Positions 1 to 5,932 of a stretch of DNA of 8,037 nucleotides are shown one piece after another. A program made the position numbers and the translations under genes. The stretch covers positions 1 to 8,037 of the forward strand of contig JACCWU010000256.1 in the NCBI GenBank assembly GCA_013697465.1, in the 5' to 3' direction. The DNA comes from Actinomycetota bacterium (lineage in GTDB: Bacteria > Actinomycetota > Thermoleophilia > Gaiellales > Gaiellaceae). The notes beneath the pieces were generated by a model. It was not told the origin of the DNA and searched no databases. It saw nothing but the letters and a program-made list of their open reading frames with translations. Position 1 is the stretch's first letter. Each line of letters starts with the position of its first letter.

Positions 1-73
1 CGCCCGCGTCGTATGTCAGCTCGTGGCGTCGAGCTGCCGCCCGTGAAGGAGTCGACAACGAGCCGGTGGCGCG
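1..73. other. Window-edge stretch, no gene supported
   Basis: These bases lie downstream of the pgsA stop. A plus-strand frame is open from base 3 to a TAG at 117-119 and would overlap the 3' end of pgsA by about 46 bases. A minus-strand frame also opens at a TTG (55-53) with no ribosome binding site. Neither fragment has a recognisable motif, and open frames are expected by chance at this GC content. I see no terminator hairpin with a T-run behind pgsA. Confidence 0.3.
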
Positions 74-613
74 CTACGCGCGCTCGCCGCGCAGCACGCG
101 CGGCGCGACCCGCGCGTAGTCGAGCCCCGAGACCCACGTTGCCACGAGTGCGAGGAGCAACGTCCACCACGCGACGTTGTCGCTCCACGCCCCGGCTGCG
201 GCGAAGCCCGCCACCGCCGCCGCAACTGCCTGCGCCCAGGTCTTGACACGCCCGAGCTCGCGCGCACCCAACACGACCCTGCGCTCGATCGCGGCGAGGC
301 GGAGCCCGGAGACGAGGATCTCTCGCACCACGATCAGCGCCACCATCCAGGCCGGGGCCACTCCTTCGCCGATCAGCATCACGAGCGCGGCGAGCACGAG
401 AACCTTGTCGGCAACCGGGTCGAGCAGCTTCCCGAGCGGAGAGCTCGTGCCGCTTCGCCGCGCGAGCCACCCGTCGAGCTGATCCGTGGCCATCGCGACC
501 ACGAAGACCGCCGTGGCCCAGTACGAGTGGTTCGGGAAGTCCCAGGCGTAGAGGAGGATCACGACAGGGACCGCAGCGACGCGAAGAACCGTCAGCTGAT
601 CCGGGAGAGTCAC
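74..613 (-). CDS. pgsA: CDP-diacylglycerol--glycerol-3-phosphate 3-phosphatidyltransferase (phosphatidylglycerophosphate synthase)
   Basis: This integral membrane enzyme transfers the phosphatidyl group of CDP-diacylglycerol to glycerol-3-phosphate, the committed step to phosphatidylglycerol and cardiolipin. The full CDP-alcohol phosphotransferase signature is present: D44-x2-D47-G48-x2-A51-R52-x8-G61-x3-D65-x3-D69. The aspartates bind the metal ions and act in catalysis. Several hydrophobic helices surround it (about residues 9-24, 31-43, 70-105 and 130-170), as expected for the family. The 179-residue length is normal. I chose the GTG at 613 because it yields MTLPDQLTVLR, matching the usual PgsA start (M-x-x-P-x-x-L-T-x-x-R). 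The only upstream ATG in frame, at 700, would put 29 non-family residues inside accA. No Shine-Dalgarno is seen, and a TANNNT box 9-14 bases upstream suggests a nearly leaderless message. Other CDP-alcohol transferases (phosphatidylserine or cardiolipin synthase) share the signature, but length and N-terminus favour PgsA. Confidence 0.87.
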   Translation of the reverse strand: MTLPDQLTVLRVAAVPVVILLYAWDFPNHSYWATAVFVVAMATDQLDGWLARRSGTSSPLGKLLDPVADKVLVLAALVMLIGEGVAPAWMVALIVVREILVSGLRLAAIERRVVLGARELGRVKTWAQAVAAAVAGFAAAGAWSDNVAWWTLLLALVATWVSGLDYARVAPRVLRGERA

Positions 614-621
614 CGTTCGGG

Positions 622-627
622 AGAATA
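622..627 (-). promoter_or_regulatory. Putative -10 box for (near-)leaderless pgsA
   Basis: Read on the minus strand the hexamer is TATTCT, fitting the actinobacterial TANNNT -10 pattern. It ends 8 bases before the GTG start of pgsA, so transcription would begin about 2 bases upstream of the start codon. No -35 match is evident at 16-18 bases. It sits in the 22-base gap shared with the divergent accA gene. One hexamer is weak evidence alone; its position and the lack of a ribosome binding site are what support it. Confidence 0.35.
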
Positions 628-635
628 CGCGTCCG

Positions 636-2441
636 ATGCCACCCTTCTCGAAGATCCTCGTTGCCAACAGAGGCGAGATCGCAGTTCGCGTGTTTCGCAC
701 GCTGCGGGAGCTCGGGATCGGGACCGTCGCGGTCTACTCCGAGCCGGACCGCGGCAGCCTGCACGTCGCGACCGCCGACGACGCATATCTCCTCGGCCCG
801 GGCCCGGCCACCGAGAGCTACCTGCGAGGAGATCGCATCGTCGATGTCGCGCTGCGTGCGGGGGCTGAGGCGGTCCACCCTGGCTACGGCTTCCTTGCGG
901 AGAACGCCGACTTCGCGCGAGCGGTCGAGGACGCCGGCCTCGTGTGGATCGGCCCTCCGCCGGACGCTATTGAGGCCATGGGGTCCAAGATCGCCGCTCG
1001 CGCACGGATGCTCGCCGCCGGTGTCCCGATCGTCCCCGGCGGCACCGATCCGGCCGGCAGCGTTGAAGACGTGCTCCGGGTTGCCGAGGAGATCGGATTC
1101 CCGGTCGCGATCAAGGCGTCCTCGGGTGGAGGGGGCAAAGGGCTCAAGATCGCTGAATCGCCGGACGATGTGGAGCGCGCGTTCGACTCGGCTCGGCGTG
1201 AGGGCGCGGCGTACTTCGCCGACTCGACCGTCTACGTCGAGCGCTACCTCGACGATCCGCGGCATGTCGAGGTGCAGATCCTCGCCGACGCGCACGGCAA
1301 CGTCATCCATCTCGGGGAGCGCGACTGCACGATTCAGCGGCGGCACCAGAAGCTCGTCGAAGAGACGCCGTCTCCCGCGGTCGGCGAGGCGCTCCGGGAG
1401 CGCATCGGTCGAATCGCGGTCGATGCCGGTCGCGCCGTGGGCTATCGCTCGGCGGGCACGGTGGAGGGGCTCCTCGCCTCGGACGGCTCCTACTACTTCC
1501 TCGAGATGAACACGCGGCTGCAGGTGGAGCACACGATCACGGAGGCCGTCACGGGGCTGGACCTCGTTCGAGAGCAGGTGCTCATCGCGGCAGGTGAACG
1601 GCTCTCTGTCGCGCAGGGGGAGGTGACGCTGCGCGGCCATGCGATCGAGTGCCGGATCAATGCCGAGGACGTCGCCCGCGGCTTCCTTCCCGCGCCCGGG
1701 AGGATCACCAGCTACCGGGAGCCGAGCGGAATCGGCGTTCGGGTCGACTCGGGCTTTACGTCTGGCGACGTCATCTCGGATCACTACGACCCGCTCATCG
1801 CGAAGCTGATCGTGCACGACGTCGATCGCGAGCGCGCTCGGCGCCGGATGCTGCGCGCCCTCGGGGAGCTCGTCATCGCAGGGCCGGCGACGCTGATCGG
1901 ATTTCATCGTGCGCTCTTGTCCTCGCCGTGCTTCGTCAACGGCGAGACCTGTCGCGACCTCGTCGAGTCGGAGGAGCTCGCGGAGCGCGCTCGAGAAGCG
2001 ACGGAGCAGCAGCCGAATGCGTTGCCTCATAAGAGAACGAGGCTACCTGCAGAGGCGGACGGAGGCATTCCGACCGGGCGCGAGCGGGTTCTCTCCGTCG
2101 AGCTCGACGGGCGGCTCCATCAGGTGCGGCTCCGGGACCCGGAGCCCCTCTGGACGGAGTCGGCGCGGCGGCATGCCGAGCGCTCGAAGCACCGGACGGG
2201 TGCCGCAACCGACGCGGTCGTGAGCCCGATGCAGGGGACCGTGCTCCAGGTCGACGTGGCCGAGGGCGACGAGGTCGAGGTTGGGAGCGTCATCTGTGTC
2301 GTCGAGGCGATGAAGATGGAGAACCCGATCGCAGCACATCGCGCGGGGTTCGTCTCCGGGCTGAGTGTCTCCGCGGGGGAGCAGGTTGCGAGCGGTCAGC
2401 TCATCTGTGTGCTGGCGCCGCAACCGGGATCGCTGCCCTGA
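636..2441 (+). CDS. accA: Acyl-CoA carboxylase alpha subunit: biotin carboxylase fused to biotin carboxyl carrier domain
   Basis: The enzyme uses ATP and bicarbonate to carboxylate its own biotin, for transfer by a separate beta subunit onto acetyl-CoA or propionyl-CoA. The biotin carboxylase N-domain opens with KILVANRGEIAVRV (residues 6-19). The ATP-grasp domain follows, with K160 and the glycine-rich loop G164-G169. The RDC-x-x-QRRHQK block lies at 229-239 and EMNTRLQVEH at 290-299, containing the catalytic Glu, Asn, Arg and metal-binding Glu. The BC C-domain runs to about 440. After a linker of about 75 residues, a biotinyl domain (about 520-597) carries E-A-M-K-M-E with biotinyl-Lys K560. 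At 601 residues it matches actinobacterial AccA3/PccA proteins, unlike the split AccC and AccB of Escherichia coli. GGGAG at 619-623 may be the ribosome binding site, though 12 bases from the ATG is long. The stop overlaps the next start (TGATG). No carboxyltransferase is nearby, so the acyl-CoA substrate cannot be inferred. Confidence 0.95.
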   Translation: MPPFSKILVANRGEIAVRVFRTLRELGIGTVAVYSEPDRGSLHVATADDAYLLGPGPATESYLRGDRIVDVALRAGAEAVHPGYGFLAENADFARAVEDAGLVWIGPPPDAIEAMGSKIAARARMLAAGVPIVPGGTDPAGSVEDVLRVAEEIGFPVAIKASSGGGGKGLKIAESPDDVERAFDSARREGAAYFADSTVYVERYLDDPRHVEVQILADAHGNVIHLGERDCTIQRRHQKLVEETPSPAVGEALRERIGRIAVDAGRAVGYRSAGTVEGLLASDGSYYFLEMNTRLQVEHTITEAVTGLDLVREQVLIAAGERLSVAQGEVTLRGHAIECRINAEDVARGFLPAPGRITSYREPSGIGVRVDSGFTSGDVISDHYDPLIAKLIVHDVDRERARRRMLRALGELVIAGPATLIGFHRALLSSPCFVNGETCRDLVESEELAERAREATEQQPNALPHKRTRLPAEADGGIPTGRERVLSVELDGRLHQVRLRDPEPLWTESARRHAERSKHRTGAATDAVVSPMQGTVLQVDVAEGDEVEVGSVICVVEAMKMENPIAAHRAGFVSGLSVSAGEQVASGQLICVLAPQPGSLP

Positions 2442-3301
2442 TGCCCCCGGCTTCGAGCACAGAACGGTGCGCCGACCTTTCGCAGGCGGCGGGGGAGCCA
2501 CTCACCGCGACCGCAATCACAGCTCGAATCTGGCTCGTCCTCGAAGTACCAGGCGCATGGCCGCGCGATGTCTCTGCGGAAGACGCTCTGCCCGGGGAAG
2601 CGCGGGCGGCAGTGGACACGTGGCTCGCGAAGACCCCTGGCGGGCGGCTCCAGTTCGTCCGCCGGCCAGGGCGTACGCCGCGAAGCCTCCTCGCATTCGT
2701 CGTGCGAGCCGACGAAGCGACGCAGGAGCTGCGCCGACTGGAGATCGGGAGACTCGAGGACTTGGCTGCGGTAGACCTGAGCCAAGCGGGCGAGAGGGTC
2801 ACCCACCCACTCGTCCTAGTGTGCGGACACGGAACCCGGGATCAGTGCTGCGCTCTTCGCGGAACGGCGGTATTCGCCGCGCTTGCGGAGGGACTCGGCG
2901 AGGACGAGCTCTGGCTCTCCTCGCATCAGGGTGGGCATCGCTTCGCCGCGAACGTGCTCGTCCTCCCGACCGGGTTGCAGTTCGGGAGGGTAGAGCCGGC
3001 GGAGGCGCCGTTGCTCGTCGCCCGCGCGCTCGCCGGACGGATCGAGCTCGGACGCTACCGCGGCAGAACATGCTACGAGCCGGGGGCCCAGGCCGCAGAG
3101 CACGCCGTCCGCGAGGCGGCGGGCCTCGATGGCATCGACGATCTCCGGCTCGACGCAGCCGAGAACGGCGTCGTAGGTTTCCGTGGCTTCGACGGGTCCA
3201 CGTGGGCTGCCGTCGTCGAAGAGGGGCTGGGCCCTTCGGTTCCTGCAAGTTGCGCCGCCGAACCGGAGCGCCAGCGAATGCTCGGCGCCCGCGTGCTCTA
3301 G
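2441..3301 (+). CDS. Sucrase/ferredoxin-like family protein (Apd1-type, probable [2Fe-2S] thioredoxin-fold)
   Basis: This is a 286-residue member of the Suc/Fer-like family (PF06999). Seen directly: an N-terminal C10 followed by a WLVLE strand (31-35), the block V127-C128-G-H-G-T-R-D-Q-C136-C137-A-L-R-G, and W158-L-S-S-H162-Q-G-G-H166-R-F-A-A-N171. In the yeast relatives Apd1 and Aim32, an HxGGH motif and upstream cysteines bind a [2Fe-2S] cluster through two Cys and two His. By analogy H162, H166, C128 and C136 or C137 are candidate ligands here; this is inference. The family has no firmly established bacterial function, and 'sucrase' is a historical label, not an activity. The start is fixed by TGATG overlap with accA, implying translational coupling, so the protein is probably made with AccA. 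It looks cytoplasmic, with no signal peptide. Its TAG stop lies in a CTAG palindrome shared with the convergent gene's stop. Confidence 0.85.
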   Translation: MPPASSTERCADLSQAAGEPLTATAITARIWLVLEVPGAWPRDVSAEDALPGEARAAVDTWLAKTPGGRLQFVRRPGRTPRSLLAFVVRADEATQELRRLEIGRLEDLAAVDLSQAGERVTHPLVLVCGHGTRDQCCALRGTAVFAALAEGLGEDELWLSSHQGGHRFAANVLVLPTGLQFGRVEPAEAPLLVARALAGRIELGRYRGRTCYEPGAQAAEHAVREAAGLDGIDDLRLDAAENGVVGFRGFDGSTWAAVVEEGLGPSVPASCAAEPERQRMLGARVL

Positions 3302-3705
3302 CCGTCGCTGTCGCTGACCACCAGGCGAGTCACCTTCATTCCCCCGAGCTGCTGAGCGATCGCCTCCGCGCTGCCCTCCTCGAGCCACGTCGCCTCTTCG
3401 TCGGGACGCGTGACGACCACGATCTCGTCCGCGTCGAATTCTCGCAGCGCGTCCTTGGCGGCGAGCAGCGGATCCGAGTCGCCGGCAGATGTCTCAGTCT
3501 CGTTCGAGGGGAGCGCATTCCCGATCGATGCTGCCGCGGAGTCGGCACGCTCGCGTGCGTCGTCATCCGCGTTGGTCAGCCACTGGAGACGCGACTGCTT
3601 GACCGCGGGCACGACGACGCGCAGCTCACCGACGTCGTCGCCGAGGGCGGCTCGCAGCTCGGGCACCGGCCACTCCGAAGAGGCGATGACGAGAACGTTG
3701 CGCAT
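3298..3705 (-). CDS. Universal-stress-protein-like (UspA-type fold) protein, probably not ATP-binding
   Basis: A 135-residue protein that starts with a beta strand (NVLVIAS, 3-9), as Usp domains do. It contains VVPAVKQSRLQWL (31-43), an acidic helical stretch (46-58), GDSDPLLAAKDALREF (75-90) and a strand DEIVVVT (93-99). It resembles actinobacterial Usp-like proteins with a G-D-x-D-P motif, as I recall them. The ATP-binding signature G-x2-G-x9-G-S/T of true UspA is not present, so nucleotide binding is doubtful. The frame stays open well upstream, to about 3960, but the ATG at 3705 fits because the residues before it are low-complexity, arginine-rich and overlap the 53-codon gene. It is the last gene of the putative stress operon, 5 bases after the membrane-protein stop with no clear ribosome binding site, so it probably depends on coupling. 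Partner and exact role are unknown. Confidence 0.72.
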   Translation of the reverse strand: MRNVLVIASSEWPVPELRAALGDDVGELRVVVPAVKQSRLQWLTNADDDARERADSAAASIGNALPSNETETSAGDSDPLLAAKDALREFDADEIVVVTRPDEEATWLEEGSAEAIAQQLGGMKVTRLVVSDSDG

Positions 3706-3710
3706 ACCGA

Positions 3711-3872
3711 CTAGTACCAGCGGCCACGGGCGAACCCGCCAAAAGCCAGCAGTCCGACGAGCGCGACAATGATTCCGAGCACGAGACTCCAGAAGATCGC
3801 GATCACGATGCCGATGATCACGATGACGCCGCCGATCGTCAGACCGGCTCCACCTCTGCCTCGATCGGCCAT
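3711..3872 (-). CDS. Small hydrophobic membrane protein (53 aa), function unknown
   Basis: The protein has a short charged N-terminus (MADRGRGGAG), then an almost uninterrupted hydrophobic stretch from L11 to F47 rich in Ile, Val, Leu and Gly, and a basic aromatic tail (ARGRWY). It is long enough for two closely packed membrane helices (about 11-28 and 30-45) or one long kinked one. The ATG overlaps the TGA of the upstream 66-residue gene as TGATG, and its stop is 5 bases before the Usp-like start; this placement is the best evidence it is real. A G-rich run just before the overlap could aid initiation. Small actinobacterial membrane proteins ending in R-W-Y-like tails exist, but I cannot name a family. 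A stress-induced envelope role is inference from the operon. Being so short, it is easily missed by gene callers. Confidence 0.72.
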   Translation of the reverse strand: MADRGRGGAGLTIGGVIVIIGIVIAIFWSLVLGIIVALVGLLAFGGFARGRWY

Positions 3873-4072
3873 CAGACGGCCCCCCGGCCCGATTCCTGCT
3901 CCGCGGCCTCTTGCTCCTCGCGCTCGTCCGTTGAAGCGCCGCCCGTCTCGCGAGTCTCATGCTCGGGGCGCTGCGGCTGCACTTGCGGAGGGGTGTCCTC
4001 CGTCACGCTCGTCGCCGCTCCGCCGTAGCCGGCCTCGGCGTTCGAGCTCGTATGTTCCTCGGGTGTCGACAT
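3872..4072 (-). CDS. Small acidic, intrinsically disordered protein (66 aa), function unknown
   Basis: The 66 residues are dominated by Glu, Thr, Ser, Ala, Gly and Gln, with no hydrophobic core, Cys or membrane segment. The C-terminal third (TDEREEQEAAEQESGR) is strongly acidic. The protein is therefore expected to be soluble and unstructured. Initiation is well supported: GGAGG lies 7 bases upstream of the ATG, and a SigB/SigF-like promoter sits 31 bases upstream. The stop overlaps the next start (TGATG). I do not recognise a family. Hydrophilic stress proteins that protect macromolecules during drying or osmotic shock look like this, but that role is inference from composition and promoter. 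Alternatively it could be a short regulatory leader peptide setting translation of the two downstream genes. Confidence 0.65.
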   Translation of the reverse strand: MSTPEEHTSSNAEAGYGGAATSVTEDTPPQVQPQRPEHETRETGGASTDEREEQEAAEQESGRGAV

Positions 4073-4079
4073 GCGGTTG

Positions 4080-4084
4080 CCTCC
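4080..4084 (-). promoter_or_regulatory. Strong ribosome binding site of the 66-aa stress-operon gene
   Basis: On the minus strand this reads GGAGG, 7 bases before the ATG at 4072. It is the clearest Shine-Dalgarno in the window; most other genes here rely on overlap or leaderless starts. It decides the start of the 66-residue gene. Confidence 0.75.
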
Positions 4085-4103
4085 GTTCGTAGTGATCCGG
4101 CGG

Positions 4104-4129
4104 TTACCCGTCGCGGAGCCGAGTCAAAC
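4104..4129 (-). promoter_or_regulatory. SigB/SigF-type general stress promoter
   Basis: On the minus strand GTTTGA (4129-4124) is followed after 14 bases by GGGTAA (4109-4104). The consensus of SigB in Bacillus and SigF/SigB-like factors in actinobacteria is GTTT, then about 15-17 bases, then GGGTA(A/T). Counted that way the spacer here is 16. Transcription would start near 4097, giving a leader of about 25 bases with the GGAGG at 4080-4084. The site lies in the 74-base gap behind the stop of the membrane-anchored gene. A housekeeping reading from the embedded TTGACT finds no -10 match at 17 bases. Confidence 0.68.
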
Positions 4130-4146
4130 GGACGGTATCTGCTCGG

Positions 4147-4737
4147 TCAGCGCCGCAGCCGGTACGTCCGATCCGTAATCCAGACGAGCCGGGAGTCCAG
4201 GCCGTCCGGGGTCCGTCCGACGGCGATCAGCGTCCCGAAGACGACTCGAACCCAGCTCCCGGCCGCCAGAGAGCCGGGAGCCGAGATCTCGCCCTTCCAC
4301 GAGGATCGCGGCTCGAGGATCTCCGGCAGGCGCGGCACGTACGTGCGCGCCCGGCGCGGCTCGGGAAGTGTCCCGTTGCTGTTTCGCTCGTCGAGCTCGG
4401 CTTGGTCGTCGGTCGCCAGGAGCATGAGGCCGAACGACCGGTCGAGCGTCGCCTGCGGGTCTCCGATCTCCCAGGCCACCGAGGTGTCGTTCGTGAGCGC
4501 GAGCCGGGCCGTCCACCCATCGCGAAGCACCTGTAGGCGATCGACCTCGAAGACGAGCTGCTCGCCGCTTTCGCCGTAGGTCTCGCGCCAACCGAGCTGC
4601 GCGGTCTGAGGGCCGGCCGGCGCGCTGGTCTCGGCGGGATCGTCGTCGGCGCGCAATCGCTCGGCCACCGACGAGAGAACGAGGAGAGCGAGCCCGGCGC
4701 TCACGACGACGAGGAGGAGGGTTCGGTTCCGGCTCAT
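4147..4737 (-). CDS. Membrane-anchored extracytoplasmic protein of unknown function
   Basis: A 196-residue protein with a basic N-terminus (MSRNR), one hydrophobic segment (about T6-A25) and then a charged, Pro/Ala-rich stalk (27-47). That layout suggests a signal anchor or uncleaved signal peptide; no lipobox cysteine is present. The rest is alternating beta-like sequence with few long helices, for example VFEVDRLQVL, TARLALTN, FGLMLLATDD, WVRVVFGTL and LVWITDRTY. It looks like an extracellular beta-sandwich similar in style to small actinobacterial DUF4352-like domains, but I cannot confirm a family. I chose the ATG at 4737 because sequence upstream of it overlaps sucC and its promoter and lacks protein-like composition. 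No ribosome binding site is seen. It diverges from sucC across 52 bases, and its stop precedes the stress promoter, so read-through into that operon is possible. Confidence 0.66.
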   Translation of the reverse strand: MSRNRTLLLVVVSAGLALLVLSSVAERLRADDDPAETSAPAGPQTAQLGWRETYGESGEQLVFEVDRLQVLRDGWTARLALTNDTSVAWEIGDPQATLDRSFGLMLLATDDQAELDERNSNGTLPEPRRARTYVPRLPEILEPRSSWKGEISAPGSLAAGSWVRVVFGTLIAVGRTPDGLDSRLVWITDRTYRLRR

Positions 4738-4773
4738 CGCGGCATGCTCGCACACCGATGCAGACCCGCCGGG

Positions 4774-4779
4774 TACACT
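4774..4779 (+). promoter_or_regulatory. Putative -10 box for (near-)leaderless sucC
   Basis: TACACT fits TANNNT and lies 10 bases before the TTG start of sucC, so transcription would begin about 4 bases before translation. There is no Shine-Dalgarno in between (the gap is CGCCCGCGCT) and no convincing -35. The box is preceded by GGG, so GGGTAC also resembles a SigB-type -10, but no GTTT lies at the right distance. Confidence 0.42.
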
Positions 4780-4789
4780 CGCCCGCGCT

Positions 4790-5932
4790 TTGGACCTGTA
4801 CGAGTTCCAGGGGAAGGAGCTCTTCCGCCGGCACGGCATCCCCGTGTCCGAGGGGCGTCTCGCCATGAACCCAGCCCAGGCCAGGGAGGCCGCGCAGCAG
4901 CTCGGCTGCCCCGTGGTGGTCAAGGCGCAGGTCCTGACCGGTGGACGGGGAAAGGCTGGTGGGATCAAGGTTGCCGACAGCCCTGCCGACGCCGACGCGC
5001 GCGCCCGCGACATCCTGGGGATGGACATCGGCGGCCACGTGGTCCACAAGGTCTGGATCGAGCGCGCGTCGGAGATCGCGCGCGAGTACTACCTCTCCCT
5101 CACCTTCGACCGCGGGGCGAAGAAGCCGCTCTTCATGTTCACGAGACAGGGCGGAATCGACATCGAGGAGGTTGCGGCCTCGAGTCCGGAGGCACTCGTC
5201 CGCTTTCACGTCGACCCGCTCGAGGGCTACCACCCGTGGCAGGGGCGCAGGCTTGTCTACGCCGCGGGCGTCGAGGATCCGGGCGAGCAGAAGCAGATTG
5301 CCTCCATCGCCGGCAAGCTCTTCGACGTCTTCCTCGCCTGCGAGGCGATGCTCTGCGAGATCAATCCGCTGATCGTCACGCCGCAGGGAGAGGTGCGGGC
5401 GCTCGACTCGAAGTTCACTGTGGACGACAACGCGCTCTTCAGGCATGCGGATCTCGCGGAGATGCGCGACCTCGAGGCCGGCGATCCGCTCGAGCGCCTG
5501 GCCCGGGAGAAGGGCGTGACCTACGTGAAGCTCGACGGCGAGGTCGGTGTGCTCGGGAACGGGGCGGGGCTCACGATGTCCACGGTCGACGTCGTCACGT
5601 TCGTCGGCGGCCGCCCGGCGAACTTCTGCGACCTGGGCGGGGGCGGGGATGCACAAGGCGTCGTCGATGCTCTGAGCGTGATCACGCGCGACCCGCAGGT
5701 GCGTTCGATCTTCTTCAACATCTTCGGTGGGATCACGCGCGGCGACGAGGTCGCCCGCGGGATCCTGCAGGCGCTCTCGCAGATGAGCATCGAGGATCCG
5801 ATCGTGGTGCGGCTCGACGGCACGAACGCGGAGGAGGGACGCCGCCTCCTTCAGGACGCTGCGCCGCCGAACCTCCATGTCGAGGCGACGATGCTCGACG
5901 GCGCGCGCCGCGCGGTGGAGCTGGCCGCATGA
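4790..5932 (+). CDS. sucC: Succinyl-CoA ligase (ADP/GDP-forming) beta subunit
   Basis: With SucD this subunit converts succinyl-CoA plus ADP (or GDP) and phosphate to succinate, CoA and ATP (GTP), the substrate-level phosphorylation step of the TCA cycle. The N-terminus DLYEFQGKELFRRHGIPV is typical of SucC and fixes the TTG start. The ATP-grasp domain shows K45 and the loop G51-G-R-G-K-A-G-G58. C-E-I-N-P lies at 189-193, with N192 and D206 as the likely magnesium ligands. The C-terminal ligase domain carries YVKLDGEVG, NGAGLTMSTVD and NIFGGITRGDEVA. Its 380 residues compare with 388 in Escherichia coli. Nucleotide preference cannot be read from the sequence. No ribosome binding site precedes the TTG, consistent with a leaderless message. 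It overlaps the methyltransferase gene by ATGA instead of passing directly to sucD, which is unusual. Confidence 0.96.
   Translation: MDLYEFQGKELFRRHGIPVSEGRLAMNPAQAREAAQQLGCPVVVKAQVLTGGRGKAGGIKVADSPADADARARDILGMDIGGHVVHKVWIERASEIAREYYLSLTFDRGAKKPLFMFTRQGGIDIEEVAASSPEALVRFHVDPLEGYHPWQGRRLVYAAGVEDPGEQKQIASIAGKLFDVFLACEAMLCEINPLIVTPQGEVRALDSKFTVDDNALFRHADLAEMRDLEAGDPLERLAREKGVTYVKLDGEVGVLGNGAGLTMSTVDVVTFVGGRPANFCDLGGGGDAQGVVDALSVITRDPQVRSIFFNIFGGITRGDEVARGILQALSQMSIEDPIVVRLDGTNAEEGRRLLQDAAPPNLHVEATMLDGARRAVELAA
5914..5920 (+). promoter_or_regulatory. Ribosome binding site of the truncated methyltransferase
   Basis: GGTGGAG lies 8 bases before the ATG at 5929, inside the last codons of sucC. 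Together with the ATGA overlap it argues that the methyltransferase remnant is still translated. Confidence 0.5.

Noticed and set aside
3..119. Possible end of a plus-strand gene converging on pgsA
   Set aside because: Only 38 codons, Arg/Ala-rich, no motif, and it overlaps pgsA by about 46 bases; it cannot be distinguished from chance.
614..700. Longer pgsA beginning at the ATG at 700
   Set aside because: It adds 29 residues not typical of PgsA and overlaps the accA coding region; GTG 613 gives the family-typical N-terminus.
2365..3714. 449-codon plus-strand frame over the end of accA, Suc/Fer and the Usp-like gene
   Set aside because: It is Arg-rich, low-complexity, crosses real genes on both strands and has no motif.
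4744..5928. Upstream extension of the methyltransferase frame through sucC
   Set aside because: The translation is Arg/Gly-rich nonsense inside sucC. The protein-like sequence begins at the ATG at 5929, which has a ribosome binding site and ATGA overlap.
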